Shown here: positions 1 through 7,312 of the stretch, piece after piece
Layout: every line of letters begins with the position of its first letter
Position numbering within the stretch: the first letter of the stretch is position 1
Source of the DNA: Tardiphaga sp051811025
Lineage (GTDB): Bacteria; Pseudomonadota; Alphaproteobacteria; Rhizobiales; Xanthobacteraceae
NCBI RefSeq assembly: GCF_051811025.1
Contig: NZ_JBPWQE010000001.1
Location: forward strand, 3,782,001-3,846,000
DNA length: 64,000 nucleotides
Reading direction: 5' to 3'
Position numbers and translations under genes: made by a program
The notes under the pieces: generated by a model
What the model saw: only the letters and a program-made list of their open reading frames with translations
Told to the model about the DNA's origin: nothing
The model's database searches: none

Positions 1-438
1 GTCGGTATCGCCGCGGAAGGTGACGGCGCGGCGCATCACCAGCTGCTCGCGCTCGACATCGAACAACTGCACCTCGCCCCATTGCACCAGCGTACTCATC
101 TTGCGGATGCCGCCATAGACCAAGTAACGCGCGCCGTCGCGACGTGCTGCGGCGACGAGATCCTCGGGCGCCATGCTGACGGCAGTGCAGACGGGCTGCG
201 GACAGGCCGGGCGCACCACACGGTAGTCGCGCTGCGCCAGCCCGTCGCGCAGCAGCGCAGCGAAGATGGTCATGCGATCGTGATGCTGCGCGGATTGATC
301 GGCCTCCTCGCCGGAGGTGTCGCTATAGTCGAAATCGGCCACCGCGACGGCGAGCTGTCCGGCAGCCGCGGCCGGCGCAGGTGCCCCCAGCAGCGCCACA
401 GCGCCGCACAGCAACCACAGGACCTGCGCTCTCCGCAT
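1..438 (-). CDS. DUF2380-like secreted protein, C-terminus outside the window
   Basis: The reading frame runs off the left edge, so only the first 146 residues are visible. It starts at an ATG preceded by a strong AGGGAGGAG ribosome-binding site. The first 25 or so residues form a signal peptide ending in an Ala-rich stretch. The mature part begins with a hydrophobic strand and the FDYSDTSGE motif, then RYLVYGGIRKMSTLVQW, which resembles DUF2380 proteins of Bradyrhizobium relatives. These are predicted periplasmic proteins of unknown role. The family call is from memory of the pattern and is moderately sure; the function is unknown. It is divergent from the collagen-like gene on the other strand. 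Confidence 0.6.
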   Translation of the reverse strand, partial: MRRAQVLWLLCGAVALLGAPAPAAAAGQLAVAVADFDYSDTSGEEADQSAQHHDRMTIFAALLRDGLAQRDYRVVRPACPQPVCTAVSMAPEDLVAAARRDGARYLVYGGIRKMSTLVQWGEVQLFDVEREQLVMRRAVTFRGDTD

Positions 439-635
439 GTTCTCCTCCCTGATCTTCTGTTCGCCGCCACGCCAAACTGCCGCGGGGCCGGTAGGTCAAG
501 CGACGCCGATGCTAGTCCGCATGTGATGAAGCGCAACCGGCAATGTCTGTGGTGGCATGGCAGCAGCGGCGAATTGAAGCCGTCATCCATCCCCTGTTAA
601 AAGCGGCCGGACAGAATCAATACGGAGTGTGAGGC

Positions 636-1241
636 GTGGCAAAAGATACGATCAGCCAGACCGGATTACGCGGCCCCCGCGGCGAACCGGGGCTTCCCGG
701 ACCGCAGGGCCATCCCGGACGACCGGGGCCGGAAGGCGCGCAGGGCAAGCCGGGCGTGGCCGGCAAGGCCGGCGCCAATGGCAAGCCGGGACCGCAGGGC
801 AAGCGCGGCGAAGCCGGGCCGCAGGGCAAGGCTGGCGTTAACGGAAAGGCTGGCGCCGACGGCAAGCCGGGTCCGATCGGACCGCAGGGCAAGGCCGGGC
901 CGCAGGGACCACGGGGTGAACAGGGCCTTCAGGGCAAACCCGGCGTGCAGGGTGAAGCCGGGCCGCGCGGCGAACAGGGTCCTCCCGGCACGCTGCCGAC
1001 CCTCGAGCAGATCATGCCGTGGCTGCACATGGTGTTCGATGCCTGGGAAGACCATCGCCAGATGCGCGCACGCGAAGCACAGGAGCGCGAGGAAGCCCTG
1101 CGGCTTGAACAGCAGCAGGAAGTCGTCGAGCGCGTCGCTGCACTGATCGAAGCCGACACCGTTGCAACCGACGAGCCGGACGACGACAGTGACGGCGAGA
1201 AGAAAAAGAAGAAGCGCAAACACAAGAACAAGGACGACTGA
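636..1241 (+). CDS. Collagen-like Gly-X-Y repeat protein
   Basis: A 201-residue protein starting at GTG with GGAG eight bases upstream. Residues 10-117 are 36 uninterrupted Gly-X-Y triplets, rich in Pro, Gln, Lys and Glu, as in bacterial collagen-like proteins. About 80 residues follow: a Trp-containing segment, an acidic/basic helical stretch likely to form a coiled coil (probable trimerisation domain), an Asp/Glu patch and a Lys-rich tail. No signal peptide, membrane segment or LPXTG anchor is present, so export is not obvious. The triple helix is a family-based inference. Function is unknown; structural or surface roles are described for other bacterial collagens. Confidence 0.85.
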   Translation: MAKDTISQTGLRGPRGEPGLPGPQGHPGRPGPEGAQGKPGVAGKAGANGKPGPQGKRGEAGPQGKAGVNGKAGADGKPGPIGPQGKAGPQGPRGEQGLQGKPGVQGEAGPRGEQGPPGTLPTLEQIMPWLHMVFDAWEDHRQMRAREAQEREEALRLEQQQEVVERVAALIEADTVATDEPDDDSDGEKKKKKRKHKNKDD

Positions 1242-1292
1242 CACGTCATCCCCCAAGCGGCACGGACATTGTCCGTGCCGTCCTGCCCTCGC

Positions 1293-2372
1293 CTACATGG
1301 TCCGCTGCGGCGCGGTCTGCAGCAACTCTTGCAGCTGCTGTTTGTAGAATTTCGCACCACCCGTGGTGAGATGACCACGGGTCTCGGTGCTCGCCGGAAT
1401 CAGCAGCAGTTTCGCATGTTTGATCCGCTTCAGCGCGGCATCCATCAACCCGGTCTCCGGCGGATTGCGCTCGTCATCGGCAGCGTTGATCGCAAGCACG
1501 ACGGATGCGACCTTCTCCAGGCCTGCTGACGGATTGTAGTCGCGCGACGATTCCCACTGATAGATGAAATCATTTGCATCGGCGACAAACGGCGCCTTGA
1601 GCCGGTCATCGACATTCTTGTCGGCGGCCTCGCCGGTCGGCGCCAGCATTTGATAGGCCAGCGTGCCGCCGGCTGTTGCGATGCCATACATCACGCTCGC
1701 AAATTTGATCATACCGGGCTGCGATGTGTAGTTGCCGGCCTTGTAATCCGGATCGGCGCGCACGGTCTCGATCATCATGCGCCGCATCATCCAGTTTCGC
1801 GCGCTCATCTCGGTCGGTTGCGACGCCATCGGCACCAGGATGTCCATTACATCAGGATATTTCGTGCCCCAGATCCACGCATGCATGCCGCCCATGGAAT
1901 TGCCGATCACCATCCGCACATGCTTGATGCCAAGACCCTCGACCAGCAGCCGGTGCTGGGCGTCGACCATATCGTCGTAATTGTACTTCGGAAATGCGGC
2001 TTTCATCCCGTCAGAGGGTTTCGACGATTTGCCGTGGCCGAGCGCATCAGGAATGATGATGTAGTATTTTGTGGCATCGAGCGGCTGACCCGCTCCGAAT
2101 AATTCGCCCGCAAAAGCGGGCGTCAACATGTTGAGCGCCGAACCACCGGTGCCATGCAGCACCAGCACCGGCTGGCCGCTCGGCTCACCCACCGTCGTGT
2201 AGTGCAGATTCAACTCCGGCATCACATGGCCGGTATGAAACTTGAAATCCTTCGCGATCCAGTCGCCCTGTTTCGGCGCCGGGTAATCGGCGGCGAACGC
2301 GGTCATGGCAGCAAGCGAAGCACATGTCACGACAGCAGCAGCGCACAACGCGCGCATAGAACGGCTGGGCAT
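1293..2372 (-). CDS. Secreted alpha/beta hydrolase, homoserine O-acetyltransferase (MetX)-like
   Basis: A 359-residue protein. The ATG at 2372 is chosen because GGGGAGG lies six bases upstream and a signal peptide (MPSRSMRALCAAAVV..., cleavage near AFA-AD) follows; an upstream in-frame extension is unlikely. The alpha/beta-hydrolase core shows the oxyanion region LHGTGG, the nucleophile elbow GNSMGG, an acid in NAADDERNP and a His in ETRGHLTTGG. The layout resembles the MetX-like branch, but a periplasmic location argues against methionine biosynthesis. It is probably an esterase or acyltransferase of unknown substrate. Confidence 0.8.
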   Translation of the reverse strand: MPSRSMRALCAAAVVTCASLAAMTAFAADYPAPKQGDWIAKDFKFHTGHVMPELNLHYTTVGEPSGQPVLVLHGTGGSALNMLTPAFAGELFGAGQPLDATKYYIIIPDALGHGKSSKPSDGMKAAFPKYNYDDMVDAQHRLLVEGLGIKHVRMVIGNSMGGMHAWIWGTKYPDVMDILVPMASQPTEMSARNWMMRRMMIETVRADPDYKAGNYTSQPGMIKFASVMYGIATAGGTLAYQMLAPTGEAADKNVDDRLKAPFVADANDFIYQWESSRDYNPSAGLEKVASVVLAINAADDERNPPETGLMDAALKRIKHAKLLLIPASTETRGHLTTGGAKFYKQQLQELLQTAPQRTM

Positions 2373-2612
2373 AGTCATCCTCCCCGGCGCAGCCATTTGA
2401 TCAGGCCGCTTGACACAGATGCTAGCATGGCAAAGCTGGGCATGAGACCAACAGATCGATACTGCAGCGCAGCGATCCCCAGCTCGTCGCTCCGGGTATA
2501 ATTTTTGGGCAGGCGTCGCCGCCATAGCTCGGGCTTAATCATCGCAAGAATCCGAGTCGTCTCGTGCGGCACCCGGCGTCCGCGCGTGATGCTACACCGA
2601 TGTGAGGTTCGC

Positions 2613-2966
2613 ATGCGGGGATTGATGCAGATTGCGCTGCTGGCAGCGCTCACCGTGATGGCAACGACCGCTCACGCCATCGATCGCGGACAGTTCAACG
2701 ATGTGCCCGACGATATCCGGAGCTGGTTCAAAAGCGTCATCGCCCCCAATGGCGTGCCGTGTTGCGATATCTCCGACGGCCATCGCACCGAATATGATGT
2801 CCGCAACGGCGCCTATTGGGTGCCGATCGAAGGCATATGGATGGAGGTGCCGACGCGCGCCGTGATCCGCGATCGCGGCAACCCCGTCGGCGAAGCCGTC
2901 GTCTGGTATGTGCGCCATCGCGGCGAGATCATCATCAGCTGTTTCGTTCCCGCTGACGCCGTGTGA
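2613..2966 (+). CDS. Small secreted protein of unknown function
   Basis: A 117-residue protein whose ATG has GAGG five bases upstream. Residues 1-22 (MRGLMQIALLAALTVMATTA) form a signal peptide with cleavage near AHA-ID. The mature part contains a CC pair (GVPCCDISDGH), a YWVPIEG segment and a conserved-looking C-terminal Cys. A Cys pair plus single Cys may form disulfides in the periplasm. I do not recognise a named family. It is divergent from the MetX-like hydrolase, with about 240 bp between them. Confidence 0.65.
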   Translation: MRGLMQIALLAALTVMATTAHAIDRGQFNDVPDDIRSWFKSVIAPNGVPCCDISDGHRTEYDVRNGAYWVPIEGIWMEVPTRAVIRDRGNPVGEAVVWYVRHRGEIIISCFVPADAV

Positions 2967-3114
2967 TGACGATCACGAAACGGTGCCAGGGTGCGGCCTT
3001 GCAATCCACAGGCAATCGGGCCCAATTTGAGGCTAATTCTGCGCGCGGCGCGTTAGGTCACTCTGGCCTCGCCGTCACCTCGCCGCGGGCGCTACAGGAT
3101 AAAGAGAGACTGAT

Positions 3115-3360
3115 ATGACGGAAGTAACCTATGTGATCGTCGAGCATGATGGCGGTTGGGCCTATAAGGTTGGCGCCGTTTTCTCCGAGCCGTATGCGAC
3201 GCACGCTCTCGCCACCGCAGCCGCCAAACGCGCCGCTGCCGAGCAGAGGGTGCCGGGACGCACCGAGGTGATTGCCTATGAGGACGAAAAAGGGCAGTGG
3301 CACGAGGAAACGGCCTCGGGCAGTGATCGTCCCAACACCCACATCATCGACAAGGCCTGA
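3115..3360 (+). CDS. DUF2188-like small protein
   Basis: 81 residues, ATG preceded by AAAGAGAG. The sequence opens with strands around VIVEHDGGWAYKV, followed by an Ala-rich helix (ALATAAAKRAAAEQRV) and another strand pair. This pattern matches DUF2188-type proteins, which carry a short H-DGGWAV motif and an Ala-rich helix. The function of the family is unknown. No signal peptide or membrane segment is seen. Confidence 0.6.
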   Translation: MTEVTYVIVEHDGGWAYKVGAVFSEPYATHALATAAAKRAAAEQRVPGRTEVIAYEDEKGQWHEETASGSDRPNTHIIDKA

Positions 3361-3372
3361 TCGCGAAGACAG

Positions 3373-3609
3373 GTGAATGATCCAACTGACGTCAACGCGT
3401 CCAATGGCGCCGGCATTGCGTATCTCGCCATGCCGGAGAAGTTGTTGCTCATCACGCCCGCTTGGGTGCCCTTCGCGCGCGAACTCATCATCGCCAGCGG
3501 CGTCATTGAAATCGCCGCATCGCTTGCACTCGTGATGCCCACACGATTGCGTTGGTGGGCCGGCGTTATCAATTGGCTCGAGCCACACAAAGACGCCACA
3601 GGCCCATAG
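3373..3609 (+). pseudogene. DoxX-family membrane protein remnant
   Basis: The frame (GTG start) encodes 78 residues. The middle part, AGIAYLAMPEKLLLITP through FARELIIASGVIEIAASL to RLRWWAGVI, resembles the central portion of DoxX-family proteins, which normally have four membrane segments and about 120-140 residues. The first membrane segment and everything after WWAG are missing; the frame ends in unrelated WLEPHKDATGP. I looked in the other frames after 3565 and saw no convincing continuation. It is therefore read as a decayed fragment and is probably not functional. Confidence 0.5.
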
Positions 3610-3751
3610 CGAACGGGCCAAATCAGCAAGCAGCATACGTTAGGGATTCACATGGTGACTCCGGCGTCGGTTGCGGTGCTGTCCGCGCGACTTTTCCGCA
3701 AGGCGCCAGCATGCTAGTTTTGCACCATCAAATTGCATCGGGAGAGCAGAC

Positions 3752-4357
3752 GTGACCGACGTCGCAGCAGACGAACTCCGCACCATTTATCCAACGCCGC
3801 ATCCGCGCGTGATCGCCAAGGCGCGACCGACGCTCGATATGCACTCCAGCAAGTTCATCTCGCTGTCACCGTTCTGCGTGCTGGCCTCGTCGGGCCCCGA
3901 CGGCACCGTCGACGCCTCACCGCGCGGTGGCGGCGTCGGCTTCGTTCGGATCGCCTCGCTGACCGAGCTGCAGATGCCCGATCGTCCCGGCAACAACCGC
4001 ATCGATACGTTCCAGAATCTGATGGCGGGCAGCGGCCATGTGCAGCTGATCTTCTTCGTTCCGGGCATCGACGACACCTTGCGTGTCAGTGGCGTCGCCA
4101 GGCTGATTAAAGATCCGGAACTGATGGTGTCGATGGAAGAGTTCGGCAAGCTCCCGCGCGCGGTGTTGAGCATCACAGTGACCGAAGCCTATTTTCATTG
4201 CGGCAAGGCGCTGATGCGTTCGAAGCTGTGGTCGCCTGAGGTGCAGGTGAAGCGCTCGGTGATGCCGAGTATCTCCGAAATGGTTCATGACCAGACGAAA
4301 CTCGGTGAACCGATGACGCAAGAACAGATCGACGTCGCCTATCGCCAGCAACTGTAA
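3752..4357 (+). CDS. PPOX-type FMN flavoprotein, MSMEG_1061-like
   Basis: A 201-residue protein starting at GTG with GGAGAG five bases upstream; the longer in-frame extension lacks a good start. The split-barrel pyridoxamine-phosphate-oxidase-like fold is indicated by SPFCVLASSGPDGTVDASPRGG, by LQMPDRPGNNRIDTFQN and by FFVPGIDDTLRVSG. These are typical of the MSMEG_1061 subgroup of flavin-binding PPOX proteins. Such proteins bind FMN or F420 and reduce small molecules; the substrate here is unknown. Confidence 0.8.
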   Translation: MTDVAADELRTIYPTPHPRVIAKARPTLDMHSSKFISLSPFCVLASSGPDGTVDASPRGGGVGFVRIASLTELQMPDRPGNNRIDTFQNLMAGSGHVQLIFFVPGIDDTLRVSGVARLIKDPELMVSMEEFGKLPRAVLSITVTEAYFHCGKALMRSKLWSPEVQVKRSVMPSISEMVHDQTKLGEPMTQEQIDVAYRQQL

Positions 4358-4475
4358 TTGTAGGATCCGCTATCCGATCAAGGATGCAGACCGCAAGGCC
4401 GCCAGCGGCCACTAACAACCGCCGTTGAAATATTCACCTTAAGGTTGTATATTTACAACACTTGGGGAGAGCGTT

Positions 4476-5066
4476 GTGCGTGGCGTTGCGTTGATCCAGT
4501 TGATGACGGTCGCGAGCCTCATCCTTGGCGGCTGCGTGCGTGATCCGTTCGTGACAGAACGGGACGAAACCTATGCAGGCGAATGGCTGATCCCGCACCA
4601 GATCGACCGCATTACCGGGGCCGAACTACCGAGCGCCTATGTCTTTGCCGAAGCGTCAAACAGCAATGTGGATTTTCCACGCGTCTCATCATTGCTGCTG
4701 ACATGTATCGATGGCGCGCCGCTGATCCGCTTTGCCTTTGATTTCAAGATCGGCAGCAACCGCAACACGGTGCTGGGCTATCGGTTCGATGGCAAACCCG
4801 GTCACGACGACGTCGGCTCGCGGGTCGTGCGGGGAAACCAGATCATCGTCATTGAAGACAGGGCAGAGATCGCGACTTTCGTGGGCGAGCTTGCCGGTTC
4901 AAAGACACTGTACGTCCGGATCAGGTCGATCAATGGGGGCCGAACGGCCGTCGAATATCCGCTGGAGGGATCGACTGCGGCGATCCGCGCGGCATTCTCC
5001 AAATGCGATATGCCTAAACCGCCCCTGCCGGAACAGGGGCGGACAACATTGTCCGGCGTCTATTGA
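4476..5066 (+). CDS. Predicted lipoprotein of unknown function
   Basis: 196 residues, GTG start with GGGGAGAG upstream and an AT-rich promoter region (ATTCACCTTAAGG and TATATTTAC) before it. A short hydrophobic segment ends in the lipobox LGGC with the lipid-bearing Cys at residue 20. The mature domain is beta-rich, with a central LLLTCIDGAPLIRFAFDF stretch and a C-terminal Cys in AAFSKCDMP, so an internal disulfide is possible. I do not recognise the family. It is convergent with bfr, only 20 bp away. Confidence 0.65.
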   Translation: MRGVALIQLMTVASLILGGCVRDPFVTERDETYAGEWLIPHQIDRITGAELPSAYVFAEASNSNVDFPRVSSLLLTCIDGAPLIRFAFDFKIGSNRNTVLGYRFDGKPGHDDVGSRVVRGNQIIVIEDRAEIATFVGELAGSKTLYVRIRSINGGRTAVEYPLEGSTAAIRAAFSKCDMPKPPLPEQGRTTLSGVY

Positions 5067-5086
5067 GACGCCGCAAAGATCCAGGC

Positions 5087-5572
5087 TTAGAACTCGCTCT
5101 CAAGGCCACCCATGTGCTTCTGGGTGTAGAGATCGATACCGATCCGCTCGATCAGATCGAGCTGGGTTTCGAGGAAGTCGATGTGACCTTCCTCGTCCTT
5201 CATCAGCTGCTCGAACAGGTCGCGCGAGACATAATCCTTGACGCCGTGGCAATAGGTGGCGGCTTCTTCATAAAGCGTGCGGGCGCCGATTTCGGCGGCC
5301 AGATCGCATTCAATGATTTCCTTGACCGTCTGGCCGATGCGCAACGGATCGAGAACCTGCATGTTCGGGAAGCCATCCAGGAAGAGAATGCGGTCGGTAA
5401 AACGATCCGCATGATTCATCTCTTCAATGGATTCCTTGCGCCACATCTTGGCCATGTCGACCAAGCCCCAGTGATTCAGGAGCCGGAAGTGCAGCCAATA
5501 CTGGCTGATCGCTGTGAGCTCACTGCGCAGGCCCTTGTTGAGGAATTCGATGACCTTCGGGTCGCCCTTCAT
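5087..5572 (-). CDS. bfr: Bacterioferritin
   Basis: 161 residues, full family length. The ATG is preceded by CAGGAG; a longer in-frame start is rejected because this position matches the family start MKGDPKVIEFLN. All dinuclear ferroxidase ligands are present: Glu18, Glu51, His54, Glu94, Glu127 and His130. Met52, the haem ligand at the subunit interface, is also present. The protein forms 24-mer shells that oxidise Fe(II) and store ferric iron in the cytoplasm. It lies downstream of the ferredoxin gene that releases the iron, and an Irr-type box sits 47 nt before its start. Confidence 0.97.
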   Translation of the reverse strand: MKGDPKVIEFLNKGLRSELTAISQYWLHFRLLNHWGLVDMAKMWRKESIEEMNHADRFTDRILFLDGFPNMQVLDPLRIGQTVKEIIECDLAAEIGARTLYEEAATYCHGVKDYVSRDLFEQLMKDEEGHIDFLETQLDLIERIGIDLYTQKHMGGLESEF

Positions 5573-5619
5573 GATGTTCTCCTGTCTGCCGAACCCGTCC
5601 GAAACAGGCTCCATCTAAA

Positions 5620-5636
5620 CTTAGAATCCTTCTAAA
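5620..5636. promoter_or_regulatory. Irr-type iron control element upstream of bfr
   Basis: The palindrome CTTAGAATCCTTCTAAA matches the rhizobial iron-control-element consensus TTTRGAAYNRTTCYAAA at 15 of 17 positions. It is centred about 55 nt upstream of the bfr start codon. Irr binds such boxes in Bradyrhizobium relatives and represses iron-storage genes when iron is low. The match is seen; the regulator is inferred. Confidence 0.75.
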
Positions 5637-5719
5637 TCAGATTCAGCAACAGGACAACCCCTTTTGCCCAATTCGGCAAGGGCGTGAAAAATATGGAAAG
5701 CTGTTGAATTTATAAGAGC

Positions 5720-6007
5720 TTAGGCTGCCGCTTCGATCGAGGCAATATCTGCCAGTTCGATATGCGCATGAGTCTCGGTATGAGACTGCCCATGGGCCGC
5801 CGTATGCGGGCAGCCGGCACAGCAGGACTTGGCACAAGTGCCCAGCGCTTCGTCCATGATCTTCTTGATCGTCCGTACGCACCGTCCGCACTGGGCGCTG
5901 CAACCGAGGCATCCATAGACCTGCCCCGGCGTACGCGGCGGACGCGCTCCGGCAACGGCACTACGGACATCATGGTCGGAAAAGACGTTGCAGGAACAAA
6001 CAATCAT
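5720..6007 (-). CDS. bfd: Bacterioferritin-associated ferredoxin (2Fe-2S)
   Basis: 95 residues. Cys4, Cys6, Cys40 and Cys43 match the CxC ... CxxC arrangement of the BFD-like [2Fe-2S] domain (MIVCSC, then CGRC). Bfd docks on bacterioferritin and passes electrons to the ferric core to release iron. The protein is longer than the about 64-residue E. coli form. It carries a C-terminal tail with a second Cys cluster (CAKSCCAGC) and several His residues, which could bind metal. It is upstream of bfr on the same strand, with 147 bp between them that hold an iron box. Confidence 0.92.
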   Translation of the reverse strand: MIVCSCNVFSDHDVRSAVAGARPPRTPGQVYGCLGCSAQCGRCVRTIKKIMDEALGTCAKSCCAGCPHTAAHGQSHTETHAHIELADIASIEAAA

Positions 6008-6375
6008 GAGATGAAGGCGAACTCGCAGGTCAGGACCCCTCTTGGATATGTAAGAGGAGGACCCGATGCAAAAGGAAAACGCCGACTTTGAAGCTATTCC
6101 AAACTACTGATCGCATGGGAGAAATTGGAACGAATCTAAAACTCGTCCGGGACCCGCAAGCGCCGTGATCGGGCCAACAGATGCCCCTATCCAGCAACCG
6201 CCTGCAACGCGGCATGCCCTTGTAGAGGGTCACGGACCTCCGTCCGGAATGGCTTTAAGATCAAGATGTAACCTGGATCGCGCGGTCCCGTTCATTGATC
6301 ATTCAAGTGAAGTATGAAACTTTTCGCGTCAGGCAGCGCTATTTGTGAGCGAAGCCGACCGAGAAAGGGAATGCC
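6008..6375. promoter_or_regulatory. Intergenic region upstream of bfd with two candidate iron boxes
   Basis: No gene is seen in this 368-bp stretch. Two imperfect matches to the iron-control-element consensus lie at 6087-6103 (TTTGAAGCTATTCCAAA) and 6124-6140 (ATTGGAACGAATCTAAA). Each differs from the consensus at two positions. They lie about 80-130 bp upstream of the bfd start, so Irr or another Fur-family protein could act here. Two weak sites near each other are more suggestive than one, but this remains a pattern match. Confidence 0.45.
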
Positions 6376-6699
6376 ATGAAGAAAACTCTGATGGCCATTG
6401 CCGCCGTTGCCACCCTGGCCGTTTCCGCCATGGCTCCTACATCGGCAAGCGCGCAGCACTGGCGTGGGCATGGCGGCGGTGGCGCGGTGGCTGCAGGTCT
6501 GATTGGCGGCGCCCTGCTTGGCGGCGCGATCGCTGCCGGTTCGGGATATGGTCCCGGCTATTACGGTCCCGGCTACGGCTATTACGGCCGTCCTGCCTAT
6601 GTGGCCGGCCCCGGCTATTACGGCGACTGCTTCTGGCAACGTCAGCGTTTCTGGGATGGTTACGGCTGGCGCATTCGCCGCGTTCGCGTTTGCGGCTGA
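6376..6699 (+). CDS. Small secreted Gly/Tyr-rich protein, paralogue 1
   Basis: 107 residues with a clear signal peptide (MKKTLMAIAAVATLAVSAMA, cleavage near ASA-QH) and AAAGGG upstream of the ATG. The mature part has a Gly-rich hydrophobic stretch AAGLIGGALLGGAIAA, a Gly-Tyr-Pro repeat region (GPGYYGPGYGYYG) and a basic C-terminal domain with two Cys (DCFWQRQRFWDG ... RVRVCG). The neighbouring gene at 6922 has the same plan, so this is a tandem duplication. The glycine-zipper stretch may insert in or lie at a membrane. Function is unknown. Confidence 0.75.
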   Translation: MKKTLMAIAAVATLAVSAMAPTSASAQHWRGHGGGGAVAAGLIGGALLGGAIAAGSGYGPGYYGPGYGYYGRPAYVAGPGYYGDCFWQRQRFWDGYGWRIRRVRVCG

Positions 6700-6767
6700 G
6701 ATCACTCTGATCTCCTGTCACGCATCGGAAACCTACGACATTTCCAGTGCGTGATGCTTGCAATGGC

Positions 6768-6788
6768 CCGAAAAAACCGCTTTTTCGG
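6768..6788 (+). terminator. A/T-rich hairpin after paralogue 1
   Basis: An 8-bp stem (CCGAAAAA / TTTTTCGG) with loop ACCGC lies 69 bp after the stop codon. The U-run is inside the stem, so its strength as a terminator is uncertain. Confidence 0.35.
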
Positions 6789-6921
6789 ATCACTGACTGG
6801 CTAACGTTTACATCGAATTGACGGTTGGGCGCTTTTCTAAGTGAGACCGCCGATTCGAATCGCAGCGTGAGTAGACCTTAAACCGTGCGTCGCTTGCGGC
6901 GCCCTTCTGGAGAGACTTGAG

Positions 6922-7218
6922 ATGAAGAAGACGATTTCCGCCTTGCTCGCCGCCGCGACGGTTGCCGGTTCGCTGGTTGCTGTTGCGCCTGCCGCAAAGG
7001 CCGATGGTGGCCGCATCGCCGCTGGCGTTGCCGGTGGCCTGATCGGTGGCGCTCTCCTCGGTGGCGCCATTGCAGCCAGCCGTCCGGCTCCGGCCTATGG
7101 CTACGGCTACGCCCCCGCTCCGGTTTATGTCGAACCGGAATGCCGTGTCGTCCGCCAGCGCGTCTGGGACGAATATCGCGGCGTCTGGCGTTCGCGCCCG
7201 GTCGAAGTTTGCGATTGA
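6922..7218 (+). CDS. Small secreted Gly-zipper protein, paralogue 2
   Basis: 98 residues, start chosen from GGAGAG upstream and the signal peptide MKKTISALLAAATVAGSLVA (cleavage near AKA-DG). It shares with the gene at 6376 the core GGLIGGALLGGAIAA, a Tyr/Gly/Pro segment (AYGYGYAP) and a C-terminal module with two Cys and RVWDEYRGVWR. The Pro/Tyr repeat is shorter than in paralogue 1. It is probably an envelope protein; function unknown. A strong terminator follows. Confidence 0.75.
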   Translation: MKKTISALLAAATVAGSLVAVAPAAKADGGRIAAGVAGGLIGGALLGGAIAASRPAPAYGYGYAPAPVYVEPECRVVRQRVWDEYRGVWRSRPVEVCD

Positions 7219-7260
7219 TCTGACCTGACGACCGCGCATTCGTGCGGCCTCTCAAATTCA

Positions 7261-7290
7261 AAACCCGGCCGTTTACGCGGCCGGGTTTTT
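7261..7290 (+). terminator. Rho-independent terminator
   Basis: A 10-bp stem AAACCCGGCC / GGCCGGGTTT with an 8-nt loop is followed by a T-run. It sits between the secreted paralogue and the convergent transglycosylase gene, and could serve both strands. Confidence 0.85.
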
Positions 7291-7312
7291 CATTAGCCAT
7301 TCGAAAGGCTGA

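Noticed and set aside
666..1256. 196-residue frame on the - strand opposite the collagen-like gene
   Set aside because: Periodic Gly-X-Y codons leave several frames open; only the + strand frame gives a meaningful protein.
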